Below are positions 1 through 5,576 of a stretch of DNA of 6,585 nt, in pieces. The notes under the pieces are model-generated. The model saw nothing but the letters and a program-made list of their open reading frames with translations, searched no databases and was not told the origin of the DNA. The position numbers and the translations under genes were made by a program. Positions within the stretch are counted from its first letter, which is position 1. Every line of letters starts with the position of its first letter. This DNA is from Nitrospinota bacterium (GTDB taxonomy: Bacteria > Nitrospinota > Nitrospinia > Nitrospinales > Nitrospinaceae): positions 1 through 6,585 of the forward strand of contig JAPUGN010000016.1 of NCBI GenBank assembly GCA_027298165.1. Reading direction: 5' to 3'.

Positions 1-2
1 TA

Positions 3-1007
3 CTCGGCGCGGTCAGCTCCTGTTTCATGTCGGAGCATGCCGTGGCGGCCATGCTGTTTCCCATTGTCACGCAGATCGTTCATACCCTTAGCCTGCCGCA
101 GGGCAAGTCCGCCTTTGCCAAGGCGATGTTTTTCGCCCTGGCCTGGGGCTGCATCATCGGCGGCGCCACCACGGTGCTGGGTGGGGGACGCGTGCCCCTG
201 GCGGTCGAAATGCTGGAGAAGGGAACCGGCAACCAGAGCACCCTCGGTATCCTGCAATACACCCAGCTTTCGTTTCCGATGATCGTACTGTTGCTGGTCT
301 GCGGCTGGGTGCTCCTCAACCTGCTGTTCCCGCCGGAAATCGAGGACGTGCAGCCGGCCCTCAAAAAAATGCACGAAAAATCCCTGGCCCTGGGGAAAAT
401 TACGTTTCAGGAGATGGGGGTGGCGGGCGTGATGGTCCTGACCCTGATTTTCTGGTTCGGGTTCGGCGAGCGGTTGGGCATCGCCAACATTTCCCTCATG
501 GCGATCTTTCTGTTGTTCGTCCTGAAACTGATCACCTGGGAAACCGTCGAGCCGCATGTCAACTGGGCGATCATTCTCATGTACGGCGGGGCGATCTGCC
601 TCGGGCAGGTGATGGCGTCTTCCGGCGCGGCGTTGTGGCTGGCTCAAAAGGTGTTTCAGGGCACGATCATGTCACCCACGATGTTTCTGGTGACGGTGGC
701 GGTGTTGTCCGTCCTGTTCACTACGTTTATGAGCAATTCGGCGGTCATCGCCATTTTACTGCCGCCGGTATTGAGTCTGTGCCCGGATTATGGGATCGAC
801 CCGACCGTGGCGGCCATGACGGTTATATTGCCCAGCAATTTCGCCTTTATTCTGCCGATCGCAACACCGGCGTCGGCTCTGGCGTTTGCGTCCCGTCAGA
901 TATCACTCAGGGAAATGATGGTGTCGGGTTCCCTGCTCAGCTTGCTGGGCATGGCGTGCTTTATGGTGTTGCTGTTCGTGGTCTGGCCGTGGATGGGATT
1001 TATTTGA
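3..1007 (+). CDS. DASS/SLC13-family anion transporter, C-terminal part (5' end outside window)
   Basis: Multi-pass inner-membrane permease of the divalent anion:sodium symporter (DASS/SLC13) type, which imports sulfate or dicarboxylates, usually with Na+. The frame is open from base 3, so the gene starts upstream; 334 residues are visible of a family length of roughly 450-500. Two inverted-repeat signature regions can be seen: FMSEHAVAAML (codons from base 24) at the first SNT hairpin position and FMSNSAVIAILLPP (from about base 726) at the second. These are followed by LPSNFAFILPIATPASAL, the typical conserved segment near the C-terminus. About eight hydrophobic segments are visible, and the end (VVWPWMGFI) is a normal family terminus. 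The second motif is SNS, close to the canonical SNT. The first is SEH, so the usual Asn and Thr are absent. Substrate and coupling ion cannot be read from this fragment. The ATG at 27 is not a credible start because conserved sequence lies upstream of it. Confidence 0.85.
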   Translation, partial: LGAVSSCFMSEHAVAAMLFPIVTQIVHTLSLPQGKSAFAKAMFFALAWGCIIGGATTVLGGGRVPLAVEMLEKGTGNQSTLGILQYTQLSFPMIVLLLVCGWVLLNLLFPPEIEDVQPALKKMHEKSLALGKITFQEMGVAGVMVLTLIFWFGFGERLGIANISLMAIFLLFVLKLITWETVEPHVNWAIILMYGGAICLGQVMASSGAALWLAQKVFQGTIMSPTMFLVTVAVLSVLFTTFMSNSAVIAILLPPVLSLCPDYGIDPTVAAMTVILPSNFAFILPIATPASALAFASRQISLREMMVSGSLLSLLGMACFMVLLFVVWPWMGFI

Positions 1008-1071
1008 AGAGGTTTGAAGGGCTAAGAAGTAATGGCAGGCCCAAGAAGGACCGGGAGGGTTGGCCCAACTC

Positions 1072-1100
1072 GGAAAAAAAGTGTGTGACTTCCTTTTTTT
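1072..1100 (+). terminator. possible rho-independent terminator after the transporter gene
   Basis: A short imperfect hairpin (AAGT 1079-1082, loop GTGTG, ACTT 1088-1091), with a GG/CC pair reachable across a run of bulged A's, is followed directly by seven T's (1094-1100). It lies 64 bases past the transporter stop. The T-tract and position fit an intrinsic terminator. The stem is short and AT-rich, so efficiency is doubtful. Confidence 0.35.
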
Positions 1101-1128
1101 GTTAACCTGCCAAATAGAGCTTCGTTCT

Positions 1129-1152
1129 GGGTGAAGAGAAGGTCCCTCACCC
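1129..1152. other. inverted repeat GGGTGA / TCACCC
   Basis: GGGTGA (1129-1134) and TCACCC (1147-1152) form a perfect 6-bp inverted repeat around a 12-base loop, inside the 1008-1401 gap. No T-run follows on either strand, so it is not a standard terminator. It could be an operator or RNA hairpin, or chance. Confidence 0.25.
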
Positions 1153-1222
1153 TCAAATGGGTTGCTTATTTAAGAGAAAGGGTCGTGCCAAATCCGGCTA
1201 AAAATTTTAGGGAAATTCCTCG

Positions 1223-1250
1223 TTGATTTATACATGTAGATATATATATT
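1223..1250 (+). promoter_or_regulatory. candidate sigma-70-like promoter for the rhodanese gene
   Basis: TTGATT (1223-1228) as -35 and TATATT (1245-1250) as -10, separated by 16 bases, lie in a strikingly AT-rich patch (1221-1260) within an otherwise GC-richer region. Transcription would start near 1257, giving a leader of about 145 bases before the rhodanese ATG at 1402. The assignment rests on consensus match only. The leader holds no gene I can support; the 66-codon minus-strand frame there has no recognisable features. Confidence 0.4.
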
Positions 1251-1274
1251 TAGATAAATTGCAATTCTCTAAAA

Positions 1275-1284
1275 GGGGTACCCC
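1275..1284. other. 10-base perfect palindrome GGGGTACCCC
   Basis: GGGGTACCCC is a perfect palindrome about 18 bases downstream of the predicted transcription start of the rhodanese promoter candidate. Such a position would suit a repressor or dimeric regulator site, but only a single copy is visible and no regulator gene is nearby. It contains a KpnI recognition sequence and may be coincidental. Confidence 0.2.
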
Positions 1285-1390
1285 GGTCCAACTTTCGTTT
1301 TTTCTGTAGCAGATTCTGGACAGTGGATTCCCATTTTTGAAACAGGTGTCCACCCACCCCCCTCCAAACAGGGTGACCGGAGTTAAAAAA

Positions 1391-1395
1391 AAGGA
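1391..1395 (+). promoter_or_regulatory. ribosome binding site of the rhodanese gene
   Basis: AAGGA lies six bases before the ATG at 1402 and follows an A-rich run. It supports 1402 as the start. Confidence 0.6.
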
Positions 1396-1401
1396 TCCAA
1401 C

Positions 1402-1743
1402 ATGACCGATTCGGTTAAACAGCTCCATCCCAAACAGTTAAAAGATCTGATGGATGCCGGGAAGGTGGGACTGCTTTTGGATGTGCGGGAGGATTGGGAG
1501 CATTCGCTGTCGGCGATTCTGGATTCGACTCATATCCCGCTGGCGGAATTGTATGACCGGCTTCAGGAGCTGGCGTTTGAGGACGATATTGTGGTGTATT
1601 GTCATTTCGGCCAGCGTTCGCACCAGGCCGGCCAGTTTCTCAAGGAGTCCGGATTCAATACGGTATACAACCTGGCGGGTGGAATCGATGCCTGGTCGCA
1701 GTTGGTGGACCCCTCCGTTCCCAGATATCGCGCGTCTTTCTAA
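1402..1743 (+). CDS. single-domain rhodanese-like sulfurtransferase (113 aa)
   Basis: Small cytoplasmic rhodanese-domain protein, expected to carry a sulfane sulfur as a cysteine persulfide and pass it to cyanide, thiols or a protein acceptor. Visible features are the N-terminal strand LLLDVRED (residues 24-31), the HIPL segment (44-47), and the active-site loop C67-H-F-G-Q-R72-S73, a six-residue loop of the sulfurtransferase type with catalytic Cys67 and an Arg at the loop end. It ends with the conserved GGIDAW element. The length matches stand-alone rhodaneses such as GlpE/PspE-like proteins, and there is no signal peptide. The start is supported by AAGGA upstream. The stop is 20 bases before the next small gene, so the two are probably one transcript. 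The physiological sulfur acceptor cannot be inferred from the sequence. Confidence 0.9.
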   Translation: MTDSVKQLHPKQLKDLMDAGKVGLLLDVREDWEHSLSAILDSTHIPLAELYDRLQELAFEDDIVVYCHFGQRSHQAGQFLKESGFNTVYNLAGGIDAWSQLVDPSVPRYRASF

Positions 1744-1748
1744 GTGAC

Positions 1749-1754
1749 GGGGAG
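1749..1754 (+). promoter_or_regulatory. ribosome binding site of the 83-aa protein gene
   Basis: GGGGAG ends nine bases before the ATG at 1764, within the 20-base spacer after the rhodanese stop. It favours 1764 over the in-frame upstream ATG at 1599, which lies inside the rhodanese gene. A second ATG at 1770 is two codons further on and less well spaced. Confidence 0.5.
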
Positions 1755-1763
1755 CCGCAGGCT

Positions 1764-2015
1764 ATGGAAATGATCAACAAACTGGGAATGGTGGTGATGG
1801 ACTCTCCCCGCGTGGTGCGGGAGGAACTGTTGCAGGGTACCGGCGCGGTGATGGCTGACGGCTGTTCCATTTTTGTGGAAGCCAGCAACGTGAAGGACAA
1901 ACAGATCACTGTGTTCCGGTCTGCGGACAAGGACCATCCCCGGGAACGCAAATCCTACGAGGTCGAGCATTTCGATCAAGCCTGGAAACAGTTTGACGCA
2001 TGGCGCTTGTCCTGA
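1764..2015 (+). CDS. small protein of unknown function (83 aa), downstream of rhodanese
   Basis: I do not recognise this family. The protein is soluble-looking, with no signal peptide and no membrane segment. It begins MEMINKLGMVVMDSPRVVRE, continues with an alternating hydrophobic stretch (CSIFVEASN, then KQITVFRSA) suggestive of beta strands, and ends in a charged, aromatic-rich tail (YEVEHFDQAWKQFDAW) likely to be helical. One cysteine (Cys34) is present. The length and mixed alpha/beta look suggest a small single domain. It lies 20 bases after the rhodanese gene with its own ribosome binding site, so co-transcription is likely and a role linked to the sulfurtransferase is possible but unproven. 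The same frame is open back to 1599, but that part reads out of frame through the conserved rhodanese C-terminus and is not coding. Confidence 0.65.
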   Translation: MEMINKLGMVVMDSPRVVREELLQGTGAVMADGCSIFVEASNVKDKQITVFRSADKDHPRERKSYEVEHFDQAWKQFDAWRLS

Positions 2016-2046
2016 ACCCCGCCCCACCTACCCTTCGGATGACCTA

Positions 2047-2075
2047 TTGTTGAATCGGACTGCGGGTCTTATACT
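2047..2075 (+). promoter_or_regulatory. candidate promoter placing the transcription start at the ATG of the membrane protein gene
   Basis: TTGTTG (2047-2052) and TATACT (2070-2075) are separated by 17 bases, a good sigma-70-like layout. The expected start point, about seven bases past the -10, falls on the ATG at 2082. This gives a leaderless message if that start codon is right. No Shine-Dalgarno sequence is visible before 2082, which fits. Evidence is consensus match only. Confidence 0.4.
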
Positions 2076-2081
2076 GAATTG

Positions 2082-3413
2082 ATGGTCGGCAAACCTACCC
2101 AGGAAACGAAATTTTCCGAAACCGGCGTACCGGATGTGAAAAGACTCCTCGTTTTTCAACCCAATTGGGTTTGGGCGATGGTGCTCTGTTTTGTCATCTT
2201 GGCGTTGAAAAACGGTCTGGCCGAGGTGTTCTACCCCCTGTTGTACAATGAGGACGGCAGAAACCTGTTCGCGGTTTTCTACAATGACCATTCTTTTAGG
2301 AATATATTTATTTCCTATGCAGGTTACATCCGCGTGTTTCCCAACCTGACCGCTTACCTGATTGGCTTTTTCCCGGTCACCTGGATTCCCGCCCTGTACG
2401 CCCTGGCCTCGCTGGGGTTCACCGCCCTAACCTATGCCCTGTTTTTTCTTCTGCTGGACCGCATCTTCCGCCACAAAGGATTTGCCCTGTACGCCGTTCT
2501 GATACTGGTGGCTCTGCCTCTGGGCAGTTTCAAAATGGTGGGCACGCTGATGTTCCAGATCTGGCATTGCGATATTGTTTTATTCCTGCTGGCGTTTCTG
2601 CCGATGCCCCGGAAACCGGTGCTGAAAATGGCATACCTGTTGTGCGTCAACGTTTTAATCTGGTCGCATCCCTACACCATTCTTATATTGCCGGTTTATC
2701 TGTATCTGTGTGTCCAGGGGAAACACCGCTGGGAGCATGGCCTGCTCGCCACTTCGCTGGCTGTTTATTTTTTATTCGGACTGCAGCACCATCCGTTGAA
2801 CTGGGGTTCGCTGGCCCATTACCCGTCAACCCTGCTCGGGCGCGTAGCCACGGAAACGGTGGTCGGGCCGCTGAATCGGACGTGGTTGCAGTATATGGAA
2901 ATGTCTCTTCTGTTGGGTTTTGTGATTATCGCTGTTATGGCTGGCGTGATCGCAACGTCCTGGAAGACCATGAAGGGGCAGGAGAAAGGCTTCTATACGG
3001 TTTCCGCTTACTTTATTCTAGCGACCCTTGGTGTGGCTCTAATGGGACGGCAACTCGGGGAATACTATCATCTGATCAACGGCAGTCCCCGCTACACCTA
3101 CCTGCCTCGCATCGGTTTTTGTGTGATGGGACTGGCCGTTCTTTTCCAGGTGTACCGGCAATCGGCTCTCTTTCGGAAAGCCCACTGGCTTCTGGCAGGG
3201 TTGGTGCTGATCCTCAACACCAACGTGACGGTTCTCTACAAGACCGATCGGAACGTGGGGCAGTCGGTTCGCGATTATGTCGCTTACCTGGATCAGAACC
3301 GTCTGGATTGTGGACCGGGGGAAGAACGATGGTTTACTCTGCGCCGGGGCGGCTGGCAACACCCGAACACGCCTGCGGACTGGAGTATTCCCGCCAACCT
3401 CTGCCGGCATTGA
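2082..3413 (+). CDS. polytopic membrane protein, probable GT-C type glycosyltransferase-like (443 aa)
   Basis: Integral inner-membrane protein with about 11-12 hydrophobic segments. The first spans about residues 30-48 after a hydrophilic cytoplasmic-type N-terminus; the last is near residues 370-390 and is followed by a soluble tail of about 60 residues. Directly after the first membrane segment comes a loop with an acidic pair, NEDGRN (Glu57-Asp58), then YAGY (79-82) and FPNL. An acidic motif in the first periplasmic loop of a many-helix protein is the hallmark of GT-C glycosyltransferases (PMT, ArnT, oligosaccharyltransferase types), which use polyprenyl-phosphate sugars. The specific family, donor and acceptor are not recognisable. 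The open frame begins with a TTG at 2079, but the ATG at 2082 is the better choice; a GTG at 2136 is an alternative. Neighbours give no polysaccharide context: it follows the rhodanese pair by 66 bases and converges on aroDE with a 33-base gap. Confidence 0.75.
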   Translation: MVGKPTQETKFSETGVPDVKRLLVFQPNWVWAMVLCFVILALKNGLAEVFYPLLYNEDGRNLFAVFYNDHSFRNIFISYAGYIRVFPNLTAYLIGFFPVTWIPALYALASLGFTALTYALFFLLLDRIFRHKGFALYAVLILVALPLGSFKMVGTLMFQIWHCDIVLFLLAFLPMPRKPVLKMAYLLCVNVLIWSHPYTILILPVYLYLCVQGKHRWEHGLLATSLAVYFLFGLQHHPLNWGSLAHYPSTLLGRVATETVVGPLNRTWLQYMEMSLLLGFVIIAVMAGVIATSWKTMKGQEKGFYTVSAYFILATLGVALMGRQLGEYYHLINGSPRYTYLPRIGFCVMGLAVLFQVYRQSALFRKAHWLLAGLVLILNTNVTVLYKTDRNVGQSVRDYVAYLDQNRLDCGPGEERWFTLRRGGWQHPNTPADWSIPANLCRH

Positions 3414-3426
3414 ATTTTTATTCAAT
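3409..3426. other. AT-rich hairpin between convergent genes
   Basis: ATTGAAT (3409-3415), loop TTTT, ATTCAAT (3420-3426) forms a perfect 7-bp stem. It overlaps the stop codon of the membrane protein gene and is followed by seven A's on the + strand. Its place between converging genes suggests a role in ending transcription. However, the required T-run lies on the wrong side for either direction and the stem is weak, so I do not call it a terminator. Confidence 0.3.
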
Positions 3427-3446
3427 AAAAAAATTTCTGAACAGGT

Positions 3447-4919
3447 TTATTGTTGTGGGGCCAGTTTATCCTCCACCACCCGGCGCATAAGGTCGATGGG
3501 AGCGGGCTTGCCGGTCCACAATTCGAATTGTTCCGCCGCCTGGTGGACGAACAACTCCACGCCGGAGATGGTGACGCATCCCGCCGCCTGTGCATCCTTG
3601 AGAAGGCGGGTCGCCATCGGGTTGTACACCGAATCGAACACCACCAACTCTTTTTTCAGGAGGCGCGCGGGGTAGGGGGTGTCGTTCGTGTTGGGAGCCA
3701 TGCCCACCGGCGAACAGTTGATCAGAATATCGACCGCCGCCTGGTCGACGTCGCGGATGCTTATCAGCTTGCCCTGCAAATGGTCCGCCAGCTCCTGCGC
3801 TTTGTCCCGGTTACGGTTGTAGGTGAGAGTGAGTTTCGCGCCTTGGTCGACCACACCCTGGCCGATGGCCTTGGCGGTTCCGCCCGCACCGATGATCAAA
3901 ATGTTTTTATCTTTAAGTGGCCCGTGCGGCTCCAGCGCCTTAAGCGCGCCGGAGTAGTCCGTATTGTGCCCGGCCCACTGGTCGCCCTCCGACACCACGG
4001 TGTTGACGGCGCCAATGCGCTCGGCGGCGGGATCGATCCGGTCCATCGCTTTCATGATGGCTTCCTTGTGCGGCATGGTCACGCTCAACCCGCCGAGATA
4101 CGGTTCGTACGCATTGAAAAACCGCGTGACGTTCTGTATCAGAAGGGGCACGTACACATGCGGCCAGCCGGTTTCCTGAAACGCCTTGTTGTGGATCAGG
4201 TAGCCCATGCTCTTCGACACCGGGTCGCCGATAACGCCGTACACTTTGGTTTCCAGTTTCAAATCGTTGACGCGGTAGATATGCTTTAACGTGGCGGCGG
4301 TGATTTGCCCCGGCGCGCTTTCCTGGCCCGTTGCCAGAGAACCGAACGTCAGCCATCCGCCCTGTTGTACTGTCAGGATGCGGCTGATCTCACCCTTCTC
4401 CCCCATGCAGAAGGCGATCATCTGTTTTTCATCCTTGCGGGCACGCGCCAGCAGGCGAAACAGCGTCAGGTTGTCGTTGATGTCGCTCGCGTAGGTAACG
4501 ATCTTCAAAACGTCCGCCGGCATCTGGTTCATCAGATCGTACAACGGGATGAGGTCGTCCGGCGTGCGCGTAAAGTCGTGGTGTGACAGGATGACTTTCA
4601 CCCCGCCCTTGTTTTCGAGAATGGATTTTAGAAGCGGGCCCGGCGTCGAGGTTTCGATGTCGATATAATCCGCGCCCAGCTCAATGGCTCGGCGCAGAAT
4701 TTCGACGCGTTCTTCCTCGGTTCCCGCGAACTGGCCGCCGTCTTTTTTGCACCGGTTGGTGACAATGCAGGGCTTGCCGGCCTCCTTCAACAACAAAGGC
4801 AGGTCGAAGCCATCGATCAGGTCGAGGCGCAGCTCGATGATGTCCGCCAGTTTCTGGCAAGCGTCAAGGTCTTTGCGGGCACGGTCCATCGTGGAACCGA
4901 CAATAGGAACACAGATCAT
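3447..4919 (-). CDS. aroDE: bifunctional 3-dehydroquinate dehydratase (type I) / shikimate dehydrogenase fusion
   Basis: Cytoplasmic enzyme of 490 residues for steps 3 and 4 of chorismate synthesis: 3-dehydroquinate to 3-dehydroshikimate, then NADPH reduction to shikimate. Residues 1-210 are a type I (Schiff-base) dehydratase: ELRLD (29-33), catalytic His in SHHDF (His113/114), Schiff-base Lys139 in VLKIVTY, and SAPGQ (201-205). Residues 225-490 are AroE: VYGVIGDP (226-233), SVTMPHKE with catalytic Lys285, GAVNT (303-307), HNTD with catalytic Asp321, the nucleotide loop GAGGTA (344-349), and NR (368-369), typical of NADP preference. The C-terminal FVHQAAEQFELW is also conserved. The substrate loop reads SKSMGY where most AroE proteins have HSxSP, so one substrate-binding Ser is Gly. 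The fusion is known from plants, chlamydiae and scattered bacteria. The start MICVPIVGS is typical, but no clear ribosome binding site precedes it. It lies downstream of the flagellar genes on the same strand, 213 bases away, with no functional link. Confidence 0.95.
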   Translation of the reverse strand: MICVPIVGSTMDRARKDLDACQKLADIIELRLDLIDGFDLPLLLKEAGKPCIVTNRCKKDGGQFAGTEEERVEILRRAIELGADYIDIETSTPGPLLKSILENKGGVKVILSHHDFTRTPDDLIPLYDLMNQMPADVLKIVTYASDINDNLTLFRLLARARKDEKQMIAFCMGEKGEISRILTVQQGGWLTFGSLATGQESAPGQITAATLKHIYRVNDLKLETKVYGVIGDPVSKSMGYLIHNKAFQETGWPHVYVPLLIQNVTRFFNAYEPYLGGLSVTMPHKEAIMKAMDRIDPAAERIGAVNTVVSEGDQWAGHNTDYSGALKALEPHGPLKDKNILIIGAGGTAKAIGQGVVDQGAKLTLTYNRNRDKAQELADHLQGKLISIRDVDQAAVDILINCSPVGMAPNTNDTPYPARLLKKELVVFDSVYNPMATRLLKDAQAAGCVTISGVELFVHQAAEQFELWTGKPAPIDLMRRVVEDKLAPQQ

Positions 4920-4969
4920 TACTTAGTTTGAAACTGAGGGTTGTTAAATTGAGTTTGTAATTGGCAGGG

Positions 4970-4998
4970 ATTATGACTCATGCGGGAAGGAAAATCCA
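4970..4998 (-). promoter_or_regulatory. weak candidate promoter for aroDE
   Basis: On the minus strand, TGGATT (4998-4993) and CATAAT (4975-4970) are spaced 17 bases apart, about 50 bases before the aroDE ATG at 4919. The -10 is a five-of-six match but the -35 is poor. The 213-base gap 4920-5132 contains no gene that I can support. It also holds a run of C's on this strand (opposite G's near 5040-5047). Confidence 0.25.
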
Positions 4999-5104
4999 CC
5001 GGGGGAACGAGAAATGATTGGGTGTCAGATATCCGGCGGCGGGGGGGAGGGTTCTGTGGGACCTGGCTGGCGAATGTGATCTTACAATCGCGCCATGACG
5101 TCTC

Positions 5105-5132
5105 AGCCAAATTGGCTCCGGCGCTTCGCCGG
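5105..5132 (-). terminator. two adjacent hairpins just after the FliT-like gene, possible transcription end or 3' stabiliser
   Basis: On the minus strand the first hairpin starts at the base after the stop codon: a perfect 6-bp GC stem CCGGCG/CGCCGG around a 3-base loop (5118-5132). A second perfect 5-bp stem AGCCA/TGGCT with a 3-base loop (5105-5117) abuts it. No T-run follows, so this is not a canonical intrinsic terminator. It could protect the 3' end of the flagellar message or act with Rho. Confidence 0.4.
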
Positions 5133-5576
5133 TCAACCTTCCCGGGAGAAGCGGGACGATTTGGCGCCGCTGCCCCCATAGCCTTTCAGGCCCTTCTGGT
5201 GTTCCTGAAAAACCTTCATCTGTTCGAAGGTTTCATCTTTTTTATCCTTGATGATTTGCGCGCAGACGTCTTCCATCGCGATCAATTCTTCCAGCGCTTT
5301 CGCCGCTTCATCCTTTAAGGCCTTTCCCTTTTCGATCATCGACGCCCGATCGGTTTCCGACAGGGATTGCAACGCGGGTTGCATTTCTTCATCGAGCGCC
5401 TGCAGGGTTTGCAGAAGCGGGTTTTTATCCTCCATGGCTTTCATCAGGTCGGGATCGTTCTGTTCGTCGATCGCCTTTTTCTGACGACGTGACAGTTCCA
5501 GCAGTTGGAGGAAACAGTCCTTCTGCTGTTCCAGGCACTTGATTATTCGGGTGATTACGGGCGGAGTGTGCGGCAT
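5133..5576 (-). CDS. FliT/FlgN-like flagellar export chaperone (147 aa)
   Basis: Small, highly charged, helix-rich cytoplasmic protein without signal peptide or membrane segment. Residues 5-130 look like long amphipathic helices or coiled coil. They follow the layout of FlgN/FliT-type chaperones: a first helix with regular leucines (CFLQLLELSRRQKKAIDEQN), then a turn and a K-P-L-L-Q-T-L-like helix (DKNPLLQTLQALDEEM). The C-terminal 15-20 residues (GYGGSGAKSSRFSREG) are Gly/Ser-rich and probably disordered. FliT binds FliD and FlgN binds the hook-filament junction proteins, keeping them soluble for type III export. The position directly after fliD favours the FliT role. Its ATG shares one base with the fliD stop (TGATG) and no strong ribosome binding site is visible, which suggests translational coupling. 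The usual fliS is not between them. Sequence identity to named chaperones is too weak to be certain of FliT versus FlgN. Confidence 0.7.
   Translation of the reverse strand: MPHTPPVITRIIKCLEQQKDCFLQLLELSRRQKKAIDEQNDPDLMKAMEDKNPLLQTLQALDEEMQPALQSLSETDRASMIEKGKALKDEAAKALEELIAMEDVCAQIIKDKKDETFEQMKVFQEHQKGLKGYGGSGAKSSRFSREG

Noticed and set aside
1228..1428. 66-codon open frame on the minus strand in the 1008-1401 gap
   Set aside because: No ribosome binding site and no recognisable domain; it runs through the AT-rich promoter patch and into the rhodanese start, so it is most likely chance.
1599..1763. Upstream extension of the 83-aa gene to the ATG at 1599
   Set aside because: This part overlaps the conserved rhodanese C-terminus in another frame and lacks a ribosome binding site; GGGGAG supports the start at 1764.
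3409..3433. Bidirectional intrinsic terminator between the converging genes
   Set aside because: The hairpin is followed by A's, not T's, on the + strand, and on the minus strand the T-run comes before the stem; the stem is also all AT except one pair.
3450..4289. 279-codon + strand open frame opposite aroDE
   Set aside because: It is rich in His, Arg and Val as expected from the antisense of a GC-rich gene, and the opposite strand encodes clear AroD-AroE motifs.
5038..5050. G-rich run as a phase-variable homopolymer tract
   Set aside because: It lies far from any promoter spacer or coding frame that it could switch and is interrupted; nothing shows variability.
4919..5179. 86-codon minus-strand frame spanning the fliT-aroDE gap
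   Set aside because: It overlaps the end of the FliT-like gene in another frame, has low-complexity Pro/Arg-rich content and no start signal.
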